A DNA stretch of 64,000 nucleotides from Calendula officinalis (taxonomy: Eukaryota > Streptophyta > Magnoliopsida > Asterales > Asteraceae): contig OY970823.1 in NCBI GenBank assembly GCA_963853835.1, forward strand, positions 6,094,001 to 6,158,000. Reading direction: 5' to 3'. Under the pieces are notes generated by a model. It did no database searches. It saw only the letters and a list, made by a program, of their open reading frames with translations, and had not been told where the DNA came from. Both the position numbers and the translations under genes were made by a program. This document shows, piece by piece, positions 11,201-23,386 of the stretch. The first letter of the stretch is position 1, and the number at the start of each line of letters is the position of its first letter.

Positions 11201-11849
11201 ATCAATTTGAAAATTTAAATATGTTGCTTAGTAATATTCAATTTGGTGAAGGGAGTGATAAAGTGGTTTGGGAGGTTGAGCCTCAATCAGGTTTCTCGGT
11301 AGCATGGGCTAGGCGAGTTATTGACAACAAAATGTATCCGGGTGTTGTTTATAATTCGTTATGGTGCAAGAGTTTGCCAATAAAAGTGAATATTTTTATT
11401 TGGCATCTTTCCTTGGATACACTTCCGTCTCGGCTTAATCTTTCTAGAAGAGGCTTGGAGATAGAGTCTATTTCGTGTCCTATATGTCTCGGTAGTGTGG
11501 AATCTACGGACCATGTGTTTTTCTTGTGTAGGTTTGCGGTTCAACTTTGGAAGATGGTGATCAGATAGTGCGATTTGGGGTTGGTGTAGGCGATAATTTT
11601 CAACAATGGAGTGATTTTTGTGCCAATATCTCTAATGTTCGTAATAACAAGGTGAAGTTTCAAGTGATTGGAAGTATTACTTGTTGGATGATTTGGAGAT
11701 ATCGGAATTCAGTTTTGTTTGATAGTGATAGGGTTAAAAAGTCAGATTTGTTTGATAGTATTCGTGTTTATTCTTTTTCGTGGATATCTCATCGAAATCA
11801 TAAAATTAAGATTTCGTGGGATGAGTGGCTAAAAAACCCGATGTACTAA
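8237..11849 (+). pseudogene. LINE ORF2, endonuclease and reverse transcriptase, broken
   Basis: From ATG 8237 the protein starts with an apurinic-type endonuclease (LNARGLGS, VQET, then IFGDFNEVR, and SNHGPI). The reverse transcriptase follows: ITLIPKV, DCRPISLIG, SGFIKGRQI, KVDFEKAYDS, LRQGDPLSPL and FYADDV at about 10262-10278. It ends in a zinc-binding zf-RVT region (WHLSLDTLPS, CPICLGS, about 11400-11530). Lesions include stop TAG at 8408, a frameshift near 8620, frameshifts near 10075 and 10250 in T runs, stop TGA near 10116, a frameshift near 10705, stop TAG at 11113 and a shift near 11555. It cannot make a functional enzyme. The family assignment is secure. Confidence 0.9.
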
Positions 11850-11937
11850 ATTTGTTGTCTAGCATTTTGCTAGATTCAAGTGTTTAATGTTAGTGTGGAG
11901 GTCCTCGGGGGGGTGATGGCAATGTCGAAGCTTAACC

Positions 11938-12443
11938 TGTTGGGATATGAAACAGAGATAAATATTCTATTACTGATGCTGCAGTTAGTACTGATCAACG
12001 CTTATTGAAGATTAGTACTGATGGGGCAGAAACACTAGTTACTACTGATGATGCTGATCAACGACTTACTACTGACGATCAAAGATTACTACTGATTCTA
12101 TTTTTAGTGCTGATCGAGTCCGAGATTCTAGTATAGTTTGTTATAGAATGTATATCTTTATGTATATTGATTGTAATCGAATCCTAGAATAACTAGGTTA
12201 ATAATTTAGGCTTCAAGGACTATTATATATAGTTCCTTACGAATTGTAAACGTACGTGTGTATTGTTCGAGCATATCAATATACATTGAAGCTTTTTGTG
12301 ATTACTGTGTTCTTATTGTTATTCGTATTCGTTTACAGTATTCATTGTTCTTAATACATTAACAAGAGTGTTGATCCACCGCAACTTTTCAATGTTAGTA
12401 GATCTTTAATTAAATAATCTGTTTGGATTAATCGATCCTGACA
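11938..12443 (+). repeat. 5' LTR of Copia-1 (506 bp)
   Basis: Begins TGTTGGGATATGA and ends CTGACA. It aligns without gaps to the 3' LTR at 22561-23066, with 9 differences counted by eye (about 98% identity). A TATATATA box lies at about 12223. The LTR is rich in TACTACTGA-type words. Confidence 0.95.
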
Positions 12444-12445
12444 AG

Positions 12446-12457
12446 TGGTATCAGAGC
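12446..12457 (+). other. Copia-1 primer-binding site
   Basis: TGGTATCAGAGC, two bases after the 5' LTR end, is complementary to the 3' end of plant initiator methionine tRNA. Confidence 0.9.
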
Positions 12458-12527
12458 TTCACGGTTCTAGATCTAAGAATTAAGAACAGCAAAAAGTTTC
12501 ATACTTTCGAACTCAAAATTGTTAATC

Positions 12528-14927
12528 ATGTCTGATAATAATGAAAGCACTCAAGCTAACAAAATTCCCATTCTCACTCCCAACAACTTTGGGATGTGGA
12601 ATGACAGAATCAAGCAATATATGCTTATTACTGATTACTCCATGTGGGAAGTTGTTATTGAAGGCAACAAAACCATCCAGACTCAAGCAGCAAGTTCCTC
12701 AACTGAAGTCGACAAACTCAAGTGTGAAAAAGAGAAGAAAGACAGAGGAATTGAACTCAAAGCCCTAAGCACTCTTCTGCTTGCTATTCCCAATGATTAT
12801 CAACATCTCTTTGTTGAATATGATGATGCAAAGAAGCTATGGCAGGCACTGGAAAAGAGGTTTGTTGGCACCAAAAGAAACATGAAGTCTGTACTGAAGC
12901 AAGACTTTGAAAACTTCAAAGGCCAGAAGAATGAATCATTATCACAAGTCTTTGATAGGTTCAACAAACTTATTGGTGAACTGAATGAAGTCGGTTACAA
13001 ACCAGACAATGATGATGTAAACAGAAAGTTTCTTAGATCTCTTGGTGAAGAATGGTCTATGTATACAGTTATATATAGACAAGGTGATGCGTTGGAAGAA
13101 AAAGAGCTGGATGAATTATACAATGAGTTGAGAGTGTTTGGATCTGAGGTAAGTACTAAATCTCCCAATTTACCTTCAAACAATGCTGCTTTTGTGTCTA
13201 GTACATGAACAGGTCAAGAGGCTATAAAGAATGCAGGAATTGAAGATGTAGCAAGAGAATCCTTCTTCACTAGTCATGTGCATACTGCATTGATTAGTGA
13301 GGATTTGGAACAACTCAATCCTGATGATCTGGAAGAGACGGACATCAAGTGGCAGATGGCAATGCTAAGCTTAAGAACAAAAAGGTTTCTTAAAAGAACT
13401 GGAAGGCAAAATCTAACTTACAACAAAGGTGATCGTGCTGGATTTGACAAGACCAAAGTCAAATGCTACAACTGTAGCAATCTTGGTCACTTTTCCAGAG
13501 AATGTCCAAACAAAGACCAAAGATCAAACTACAACAAAAACAGCACTTCAAATTCAACTGCATTAGTATCTCAAGAAGGACAAGGATATGACTGGAGCTT
13601 TCAAGTAGAAGAACATGCACAGAACCAAGCTCTCATGGCCTTCACTGAGTCCACTACTGAGGTACATTCTAAATCTTGCACTCCTGAATGCATTAAAGCA
13701 TATAAAGAATTAGAAAAACTTAACAAAGAAACACTTGAAGAGATGATTCTAAACAGAAATAGAAGAATTGAATATAATGGTTGTATAGCTGATTTAGAAA
13801 ATCAAATTAAAATTTATAAAATAACCGATCAAAAGATAAAAGATGAACTTCTACAAACAACTTATGAAAAAGAACATGCTGAACTAAAACTAAGAGAAAC
13901 TTTAATCAAATTAGAAGAATGTCAAATGGAATTAGAACAGAATAAACTAACTAATAAAAAATTTGAAAGAAGTTCTAAAATAATTGATGAATTAACCAGT
14001 AATCAATCTACTGAAAAAGTTGTTCATGGGGTGGGATATCATGCTGTTCCACCTCCAACTAATTTTATACCTCCTCTTAAATCAAGCACAGAAAGAACAT
14101 TAAATGAACTAAAAATAGAAAATCAATCTGAAACCAATAATGATTCTTCTGATGATGATCAAACAACTAATACAAGTTTTCATACCACAAAAAGTCAAAC
14201 TGAATCCCCAAAATATAACTCAGAAAATATACCAAAAATTTTAAGAAGGGGAAATCAAAGAAACTTGAACCAGTTAAAAGAACAAAGAAAACCTGAAAGT
14301 GCTAAATCAACAAAACTAACATGCTTAATTTGCAACAAGGTTAACCACATAGCAAAGAATTGTCACTTTAACCCTATTAACTGCAAAGAATTCAAAGAAT
14401 TTAAAGTTAACAAAGAAAAGGAGAAAACTTTAAAATTAAAACAAACTGAAGAAACAAAAGCAAAAGAACTTAAAAACTCACATGTTGAAACTCCCAAATT
14501 TGGAAGAACTGAACAAAGATTCGTGCAAAATATCAGGTATAAAACTCCAAACAGAAGTAATTATTTCAAAAATAATGGAAAACAAAATCAATTTCCTCAA
14601 TATTCAAAATTTTCAAACACCAGTAGGAACTATTCCAGGTTTACTACTGATAAAAACCCTAATTACAATGTTGTCTGGTATAATTACAAAAACACTACTG
14701 ACTATGCTAAAAACTCATATTACCCAAACACTACTGGTCCATCAGTAGTAAAATACTCAAAAGCTAAACACTACGGGTATAAACCTAGATCAGTAGCAAA
14801 CAAGAACACCAGTACTAACCAACAACCTAAGAACAAAACTGCATACAAAGCTCATTCATTTAGAAAAACTTACTCTTCAAAGGATGAACCCAAGACAAAA
14901 CAAGCTTGGGTTCCCAAAATTAACTAA
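12528..14927 (+). pseudogene. Copia-1 gag, one internal stop
   Basis: ATG at 12528 (MSDNNEST); the open frame extends 9 bases upstream only through a TTG. Residues about 5-190 match the UBN2/gag capsid region (WNDRIKQYML, LWQALEKRF, FDRFNKL). In-frame TGA at 13206 breaks it; the same frame then runs on to 14927. A CCHC zinc knuckle (CYNCSNLGHFSREC) lies at about 13463-13505 and a second CCHC-like motif (CLICNKVNHIAKNC) near 14322. Between them lies a Lys/Glu-rich probable coiled coil. The frame ends at WVPKIN followed by TAA, just before the protease frame. Gag would form the virus-like particle in the cytoplasm. The nonsense codon appears to be a simple decay lesion. Confidence 0.9.
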
Positions 14928-17900
14928 TCCTTTTACTTTATGTGCAGAGCATTCAGATCCCTGAAGAAGGTAGAACATGGCATATTGATAGTGGATGCTC
15001 AAGACACATGACTGGAAATCTTCAAATTCTTAGAGATTTCAAGTCTTTTGAAGGAGGATATGTTGCTTTTGGAGAAAATCCAAGAGGTGGTAAGATTACA
15101 GGTAAAGGTACAGTATCAAATGGTAAGATCACTTTTGATGATGTATTTTATGTTGCTGAGCTTAAATATAATCTGGTTAGTGTCTCCCAAGTCTGTGATA
15201 AGAAGAACAAAATTCTTTTTACAGATATAGAGTGCATCATTCTTTCTCCTAATTTTATTTTAAATGAAAAGTTTGTTGTTTTAAGAACACCAAAGAGAAA
15301 CAATGTGTATTTCCTGGATATAGGGGGAGAACTCATTTCTTCAAATGAGATCAACTGTTTGTTATCTAAGGCAAACACAAATGAATCAGAACTTTGGCAT
15401 AGAAGGATGTGTCACACAAATTTTAAAAATATGAACAATTTAGTCAAAAAGAATTTGGTAGTTGGTTTACCACAAAAAGAATTTATGTGTGATCATCATT
15501 GTGTTGCATGCCTAAAAGGTAAACAACACAAGACTTCTCATAAGTCCAAAACAATCAACTCTATTTCTAAACCTTTGAAGCTCTTACATATGGACCTCTT
15601 TGGACCTACAAATGTAATGAGTATTGGAAAGAAACAATACTGCATTGTTATTACTGATGATTTTTCCAGATATACTTGGGTCTTCTTTCTTAGGACCAAA
15701 GATGAAACAAGTGAGATTATAAAGAATCTAATTGTAAAGCTGGAAAATACAAGAGATCTCAAAGTGAAAGCAATCAGATGTGATAATGGCACAGAATTTA
15801 AAAATACTAATCTAATTATTTTTGAGATCTTAAGGGTATTGACAGGCAGTACAGCTCACCAAGAACTCCACAACAAAATGGTGTAGCTAAAAGAAGAAAT
15901 AGAACCATCATTGAAGCAGCCAGATCTATGCTTACAGATTCAAAACTACCAATAACGTTTTGGGCTGAAGCTGTTAATACTGCTTGTTATGTTCAAAACA
16001 GAGTATTAATAGTTAAGCCTCACTTTAAAACACCATATGAACTTTTCAATAAAAGAAAACCATCAATAAGTTTCTTAAAATCATTTGGTTGTCCTTGTAC
16101 TATTTTAATTACAAGAGAACAAATTGATAAGTTTGACTGCAAAGCAAATGATGGAATATTTGTAGGATACTCAACTCAAAGCAAATCTTACAGAGTATTC
16201 AACAAAAGGCTAAGGATCATTGAAGAAAGTGTAAATGTATCCTTTAATGAGAATCTGATGAATGAACAGGGAAATGGTCCAGATTGGTTGTTTAACATTG
16301 ATAATCTAACCAAAGTGTAAATGTATTATACATGAGATTCAAACAATCAAAGCCAACAAGGAGGATCATCATCAAGTGGCAGTCAAGAAATAATGAAATA
16401 CATCTTAGTTAATACTGATCTCACAGTTGATACTGAGGACAGTAGTAACTCTGATAACCCTAGTATCATTGACACCAGTAACAACACCAACTCTGAAGAT
16501 AGTACTGATCAGTAGTAACTCTGAACCTCAGAGTTTTGATGATGAACTACACAACAATGATGTCAGTAACAACAATGAACCACCTGAACTTAATGAAAAA
16601 AATGCTACTACTGACACCAGTACCAATGAAGAATCTCCACAAAATACAAACACTCAAGAAGAAACATGGACAGATGCACAAATTCCTGAGTCCAATAAGT
16701 CAAACCTAGATAGTCAAATTCCTGTTGACAAAGTTCCAGGAACCAGAACTGAAAAGAATCATCCTTTGGACTTAGTCCTAAGTGATGTCAATTCAAACAT
16801 GCAGACAAGAAGCAAATTTAATTCATCCTTAAATTCAACTGTTTGTAACATAAGTCTAATATCTAATGAATGCATGTATGAATGTTTTCTTTCACTGGAA
16901 GAACCTAAGAAGATTCAACAAGCAATGAAAGACTCAAACTGGATCATAGCAATGCAAGAAGAACTTCTTCAATTTAAGTTACAAGCTGTATGGACTCTTG
17001 TACCTCTACCAAAAGGAAAAAGACCCATTGGAACAAGATGGATCTTCAGAAACAAGAAAGATGAAAGAGGTATAGTGATCAAGAACAAAGCAAGACTTGT
17101 AGCCCAAGGATACACTCAAGAAGAAGGTATTGACTATTGTGAAGTGTATGCACCAGTTGCTAGAATTGAAGCAATAAGAATATTTCTGGCATATGCTTCA
17201 TATAAGAGGATCAAAGTCTACCAAATGGATGTGAAAAGTGCTTTCCTTTATGGGAAAATTGAAGAAGAAGTGTATGTATGTCAACCTCTAGGATTTGAAG
17301 ATCCAGAACATGATGACTATGTGTACAAGCTAGACAAAGCTCTATATGGCCTCCATCAGGCACCAAGAGCTTGGTATGACACATTATCATCATATCTACT
17401 GAAGAACAATTTCAAAAGAGGTGCAATTGACAAAACTCTGTTCACAAGAAAAGTCAAAGATGATATACTACTGGTACAAATATATGTAGATGATATCATC
17501 ATTGGATCAACAAATGATCATATGTGCAAAGAGTTTGAAGAACTGATGCAGATCAAGTTTAAGATGAGCTCAATGGGTCCAATGAACTTCTTTCTTGGAC
17601 TCCAAATCAATCAAAGATCAGATGGTATTTTGATTAATCAATCAAAATATGTCAGAGACATTTTAGAGAAGTTTGCAATGAAAGACAGCAAAAGTGCAAG
17701 CACACCAATGGAAACTCACAAACACCTACATCCTGATGTTGAGGGGGAGGATGTAGATGAACATCTTTACAGATCTATGATAGGTTCTTTAATGTATCTA
17801 ACTGCATCAAGACCTGACATTATGTACAGTGTTTGTGTATGTTCCAGGTATCAAGCAAGACCTAAGGAACTACACTTGCAAGCTGTCAAAAGAATCTTTA

Positions 17901-18427
17901 GATACTTGAAGGAAAAACCTTCTCTTGGTCTTTGGTATCCACATGCATCACCATTTGAACTCATAGCCTACACTGATAGTGACTATGGTGGTGAATGTCA
18001 AGATAGGAAATCTACTACTGGTGGATGTCAATTCTTTGGATCAAGATTGGTGTCATGGCAATGCAAGAAACAAACCAATGTTTCAACATCAACTGCTGAA
18101 GCAGAGTATGTAGCTGCATCTGCTGGTTGTGCTCAAGTTCTATGGATTGAAAATCAACTTCTAGACTTTGGTATATCTATTCTTAAAACTCCTATTTTTA
18201 TTGATAATCAAAGTGCTATCAGTATTGTGAATAATCCAGTAAAACACTCAAAAACAAAACACATTGAAATAAGATTCCATTTTATAAGAGATTGCAATGA
18301 AAAGAAATTAATCAAGGTAGAGAAAATTCATACTGATAATCAATTGGCAGATCTTTTTACAAAAGCATTTGATGTAGGAAGATTCAGCTTCTTGGTTAGC
18401 AGTATTGGAATGATTTTAATAAATTAA
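14928..18427 (+). pseudogene. Copia-1 pol: protease, integrase, RT, RNase H, broken
   Basis: Protease starts just after TTATGTGCAG (WHIDSGCSRHMTG, catalytic DSG near 14985). The GAG-pre-integrase zinc region (LWHRRMCHTN ... CVACLKGKQ) and integrase core (HMDLFGPT, ITDDFSRYTW, IRCDNGTEF) run to about 15830. A frameshift near 15835 precedes QQNGVAKRRN. The next frame ends at 16318 with further stops, and RT resumes after another shift near 16510: MDVKSAF, YVDDII at 17483-17500. RNase H follows (YTDSDYGG, STAEAEYVAA, IDNQSAIS) and ends at 18427. The protease frame is offset from gag, so translation would need a shift or splicing. The domain order is diagnostic of Ty1/Copia. Confidence 0.92.
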
Positions 18428-18934
18428 TTCACAAAAGAAAATCATATGTAAAGTTTTGTAAAATTGTTATAGTTATAAGTATGTTTTACTACTGGTTATT
18501 TATTTCTACTGATCGTGTGTTACTTCTACAATTTAGTACTGACAGGGTTATTAGTAGAAATTAGGTTAAGTATAGAAACAACGGTTACTACTGACGTTTC
18601 TACTACTGACACTTAGTTACTACTGATCGACCGTTATCTGTAAAATACACAAATTACCATACTGACCCTCATGAAAATAGCCGTTGAGTTATTATTCGAA
18701 GGACATTTCGGTCATTTTGCAGGTAAATTCGAAAAATATAAATAGCAAATTGTGATTAGTTTAGCATTATCTTCTCCTCGATTCGATAAACCCGACGCTA
18801 AACCCTAATCTCTGCAAAATCCGATCAAAACCCTGCATCAGTATCAACTAAATTCATTCCACAAATCACTAATTCTTGCAAAAGCGATTGAACTTTCTGG
18901 GAAATACACAACTTCAAAGTTCGAAATCATTCAA
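18428..18934 (+). other. Copia-1 spacer between pol and third ORF
   Basis: Non-coding stretch carrying many TACTACTGA/TACTGAC words, similar to the LTR. It could hold a leader for the third ORF. No promoter could be proved. Confidence 0.6.
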
Positions 18935-21900
18935 ATGGCAACTCTAAAATCCCTCGACATTAAAACTGATCTCAAATTTTCAGAATTTCACAACATGTGT
19001 GCATTCTTGAGAAATCCAGATGGCGCAAAGGATTTTCGACCAATAGTGATGTTCTTAAAGAACTCACCCATCAAGTTTGCACTCACAATCAACCCTAAAG
19101 CTTATCAACAACATCTTGTTGATTTCTGGGAAAATGCTGAACGGGTAGAAGAATCAAATGTATCAAAAATCAAGTCCATGGTAGATGGAAAACAAATCAT
19201 CATTACTGAACAATCCATCAGACATCATCTTCAATTAAATGATGAATCATGTTTGTTTTCTTTACCTAAGGAAGATCTTGTTGATGTTTTACAAAAAAAT
19301 GGGGTATGAAGGAAGACTAGACATTGTCACATTTCAAAAAGGTCTTCTTTCACCCCAATGGAAATATTTAGTTCACACTATTCAACATTGCATCTCTCCT
19401 AAAAAGAGTACTTGGAATGAGTTCAACAAGTCAATAGCTTCAACTGTTGTTTGTCTGTGCACAGGACAAGTATTCAATTTTTCAAACATGATTTTTGAAG
19501 GAATGCTTGGAAACTTATCATCCACTAAATTTTTAATGTACCCAAGATTCCTAACTCATATTATAAACTGTGAAATTCAAAATCTTTCAACACCTAAACA
19601 CTTTTTGGTTTCACCTGAACTAAATAAAAAGGTGTATTCTAATATGAGAAAATAGTTTAAATTTTCTAAGAAGGTTACTCCTCTGTTCCAAAACATGATC
19701 TATGATCAACCCCCAACAGGAGAAGGTTCAAGTCACCCAATTGAACCCCAACCAACTCCACCACTAAATACAGCCCAAACACAACCCATTCAGTCCACTC
19801 AAAGTCCTGAACCAACAAATGTCCTGAATGTGTCCCAGGTACATGAAATTAATCCACAGAGTGCTACTCTTCACTCTGAGGAAGACCAGACCATAGCCAA
19901 ACAAATTTCTAAAACCTATAAAAGGAAGAAAACTTCCTTAAAGGACACCAGGGGACCAATTGAGTCAAACCCCAGACTCCAAGAGTTGTACTCCAAGGAG
20001 GAGAGAGGGCATGAGGAAAGGGCTCTCACTACTGATGCCCCAAAGGTGGGTGCACAGGCTAGTGAGAACATCATTAGGACCCAGACCTCGGAAACTCTAA
20101 GTGATGACTCATCTTGTGAGGAAGCACTAAGAGGACCCCGGTGCCAAGAAACCACAAGGGGGGCACTACTGCTTCTTCTAGGAAGAAGAGAGTGTCCAAA
20201 CAACCCAATTGATCACCAAGAAGTGATAAGGGTAGAAAGAAACAACCTGAATTGACGGATAGGATGGAAAACCTTCAAACCAATGTACCAAATGAGCCCA
20301 ATGATCCACCCAAAGGGGCTGAGGACAGTATTAAATCAAAACAATTGACGGATAGGAAGGAAAACCTTAAAACCACTGTACAACATTGTCTGAACTTACT
20401 GAATAATCAAGGGAAAACCATGACCTACATGAAGCACTACATCAATACTCTGAACAGAAGACAGAAGAGGTTCGAGTATAAGCTTCAAAGGCAATCAAAT
20501 TTGATCATAAAATTACAAAGGAAGATTGCAGATAGTGAGGCTCAACAGGTTGAGATCACTAAGGGGGAGAAAGATCAAATTCAAGGGATGATTGATCAAT
20601 CTATAGCAGCAGCAGCTCTCCTAAATTTAAAAGAGGCCCATGGTGAAACAGGTCAGAGTTTTGGTGAAGACCTGAAAAAAGAAATGAAAAGTATGGATGA
20701 GGATGTGTTTGTGTCTGCAAATCAATCTCAAACAGCAGAACAAATAAACTCTCCACTTACTACTGAGGTCATAGAGACTACTGATCCAATGGATACTACT
20801 GAGGCAAAGGATCAAGAGGTTGTTACTACTGGTCAAGTTGAAGAAGTAGATACACCAGTAGTAAATGCTCCAGAAGAAGACTTAGTGGATACTACTGAAT
20901 GCCCTAGCAGTAGTAACTACAACAACAACCTCAACAGTAGTAAATGAAAATCAACAGATAGTGGTATTTGAACCAGAGATTACACCAGTAGCAACCACCT
21001 TGGTTACTACTGAGGATGAAGATGAAGAAATACCAGAAGTTCTTGAACGTGAACAAGTTATAATCATAACAAAACCTAAAACTCCAGAACAACCACTTAT
21101 CATACCTGACATTGATGATAATGTTAATTGGTATGAAGTTGATGAACGTGAACTTCCTCCACACCCAAAATACTACCACAGAATAAGATTCATTTATTCT
21201 CTCCATCAGTTATATTTACTCCTGTTCCTGATATGAAATACACTCTACCTCCACTATCAGCCTGTATTGGAAAAGGAAAGGAAAAGTTTGATGATGATTA
21301 TCCAAACAGAGCTCTAGGTCACTACATGGTAAACAAAATGAACCATGTCAGACCTGCAAAACAAGAAAAATGGAAGGTGTACAGGATAAGGTATCTAAGA
21401 AAAGTTGCAAAGACTCAGGCTCTTGAAGACAAGAAAAAGGCTGAAGAAGAAAGATTGAAAAATCCAGCAATTCAAGCAGCTGATATAACAATTCAAGGAA
21501 TCCTGGTAGATGATCAAAAGGCAGAGTTTGAAAGACAAAGAAAAATAGAAGAAGAACATCTCAATTGCCTTGAAGATCTAGTAGCAGAATGCAAAAGAGA
21601 AAAGGCTGATCTACCAGATGCAATTTTTGAACAAAAAGCAACAATGACTGACTACTTGAAATCTAAAGGTCATAGTGCTATGTCATTTGGCAGAATGAAA
21701 ATGATAACATTAGTAGAAAAATATTGTACTGCCAAAAAGAGAGAATTAGCAGAAATGGAAGTAGAAGAAGAAAAAGAAAAGGTTTTGGTTGAAATAGATC
21801 CAACAACCATTCTCTCCAGAACACCAACAACTAGTGAATCTTCAACACCTTCTAAAAAGAGGAAAGGAACTGAACCTGAAACAGAATTAAGAAAGAAAAG

Positions 21901-22438
21901 AAAACAAGAAATACAAGTATTTGATGTTCCTGTTGCTCCTATTGAAGATAATCCAATTATCAATTGGAAGGTTGTTGATAATGTCCTAGAAGTCATAAGA
22001 GAGGACAAAACCACTCAGAGATTTACTGGATGGAAACCAATGATTATGTCATGTAGCAGAAGTGATATTATTAAAGTTCTGATCATTGGTAAGCCAAGAA
22101 TGGCTAAGAAATCATGGAAGAATTCAGGAGCTGGATACTTAACTAAGATGATTGATGTTGCATTTTATCCAGACAACTATCCTGAAATATTTACAAACAA
22201 AGAAAATGTTTATGCATGGAATGTGCTCCCCACAGTAAACATGTATTTCTTTGAAAGATCAAGTAGAAACTGTGAATTATACTTATTTGAAAAAGAATAT
22301 CTACATCCAGAAGAAACAATGTATCAGATATCCACAAATACATTCATGAAACCTTATGATGATGTGATGTTTCAAGAAAAGTTTAATTACTTTGTCAAAA
22401 GAAATTGCAAATATATAATAGCTCAAAGAAAATTGTAA
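18935..22438 (+). pseudogene. Copia-1 third ORF (env-like position), broken
   Basis: ATG 18935 (MATLKSLDIK) opens a protein whose first about 240 residues (FLKNSPIKFALTINP, FWENAE, VDGKQIIITEQSI, FSPQWKYLVHTI) recur in another form in Copia-2 at 47.2-48.25 kb. A low-complexity Thr/Pro/Gln/Glu middle part with a coiled coil follows, then a Lys/Glu-rich C-terminal part ending at 22438. Breaks: frameshift near 19300 in an A run, TAG at 19653, and frame changes near 20245, 20945 and 21230. It occupies the place of the env-like gene of Sireviruses. No clear signal peptide or membrane anchor is seen, so a role in membrane fusion is not supported. The function is unknown. Confidence 0.8.
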
Positions 22439-22548
22439 AATCAGAGAACAATTGAAGGTAGACAGAGGAGAGCAAAATTGTTAGAAGAACAAGAGAAGAA
22501 GAATGAAGAATAGAAGAAACTTGATTAATTAAAAGTGAATTAACAAGT

Positions 22549-22560
22549 TTAGGGGGAGAT
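22549..22560 (+). other. Copia-1 polypurine tract
   Basis: TTAGGGGGAGAT directly abuts the 3' LTR. This is where plus-strand DNA synthesis would be primed. Confidence 0.85.
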
Positions 22561-23066
22561 TGTTGGGATATGAAACAGAGATAAACATTCTATTACTGAT
22601 GTTGCAGTTAGTACTGATCAACGCTTATTGAAGATTAGTACTGATGGGGCAGAAACACTAGTTACCACTGATGATGCTGATCAACGACTTACTACTGACG
22701 ATCAAAGATTACTACTGATTCTATTTTTAGTGTTGATCGAGTCCGAGATTCTAGTATAGTTTGTTATAGAATGTATATCTTTATGTATATTGATTGTAAT
22801 CGAATCCTAGAATAACTAGGTTAATAATTTAGGCTTCAAGGACTATTATATATAGTTCCTTACGAATTGTAAACGTACGTGTGTATTGTTCGAGCATATC
22901 AATATACATTGAAGCTTTTTGTGATTACTGTGTTCTTATTGTTATTCGTATTCGTTTACAGTATTCATTGTTCTTAATACATTAACAAGAGTGTTGATCC
23001 GCTGCAACTTCTCATTGTTAGTAGATCTTTAATTAAATAATCTGTTTGGATTAATCGATCCTGATA
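22561..23066 (+). repeat. 3' LTR of Copia-1 (506 bp)
   Basis: Same length as the 5' LTR, with 9 substitutions and no gaps. The last bases read CTGATA instead of CTGACA, so the normal CA end is mutated. Confidence 0.95.
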
Positions 23067-23100
23067 CAACTCGTTGCCTTTTTTTTGCTGTTAAAAAAAA

Positions 23101-23113
23101 GTAGTGGCAATAG
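23101..23113. repeat. right target-site duplication of the LINE
   Basis: GTAGTGGCAATAG, identical to 6554-6566, directly follows the A8 tail at 23093-23100. Confidence 0.9.
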
Positions 23114-23386
23114 ATCAGATTGATCTCATGATACCTGACCAAGCCAAATGTTGAACACCTTGATTGGATGTCAAAAGAACGATTAACTTTAACGACATTC
23201 ATTGTTTAAAGAAAAAGTTACACGGTTCTTAGGTTTTGCTAATCATCTTGATATGCATCATTAAATAATATAAAGTATTTTTATCTATGTCACAAAATGT
23301 TCTCTAGGTGAAGAACAACCAAGTAATAAATGTAGGATAAAGAAATACATGGCACGCACAATTATTATTTTACAACATATATATTT
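23114..23386. other. RIC 3' flank
   Basis: Short AT-rich interval between the LINE target duplication and the RIC stop codon. It should include the RIC 3' UTR. No distinct poly-A signal could be assigned with confidence. Confidence 0.5.

Larger units (their letters stand above)
11938..23066 (+). mobile_element. Copia-1, complete Ty1/Copia element with third ORF
   Basis: Two 506 bp LTRs, an initiator-Met primer-binding site, gag, pol in the Copia order (protease, integrase, reverse transcriptase, RNase H), then about 3.5 kb of third-ORF sequence and a polypurine tract. An extra ORF after RNase H is the layout of Sirevirus-like Copia elements (SIRE/Maximus group), although these LTRs are short for that group. 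It lies in the 3' UTR of the LINE: sequences on both sides (GTCGAAGCTTAACC and CAACTCGTTGCC) fit one LINE tail. The flanks TAACC and CAACT are at best a mutated target duplication. Several stops and frameshifts show it is dead. Confidence 0.93.
6567..23100 (+). mobile_element. L1-type LINE, near full length, split by Copia-1
   Basis: Bounded by the 13 bp target-site duplication and ending in A8 after CTGTT. Removing the Copia-1 insertion (11938-23066) leaves about 5.4 kb: a GC-richer 5' leader, ORF1 (RRM protein), ORF2 (endonuclease, reverse transcriptase, zinc-binding C-terminus) and a short 3' UTR. This is the normal size and order of plant L1 elements. ORF1 is open; ORF2 is broken. The insertion point lies about 270 bp downstream of the RIC stop codon. 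Confidence 0.9.

Noticed and set aside
20931..21206. Minus-strand 91-codon frame rich in aromatic and hydrophobic residues
   Set aside because: Complement of the acidic third ORF of Copia-1; composition follows from the sense strand.
11938..23066. Copia-1 looked odd for having about ten ORF-breaking lesions while its LTRs are about 98% identical
   Set aside because: With roughly 10 kb of internal sequence, about 1% change per lineage already predicts tens of substitutions and several indels, so the decay fits the LTR divergence.
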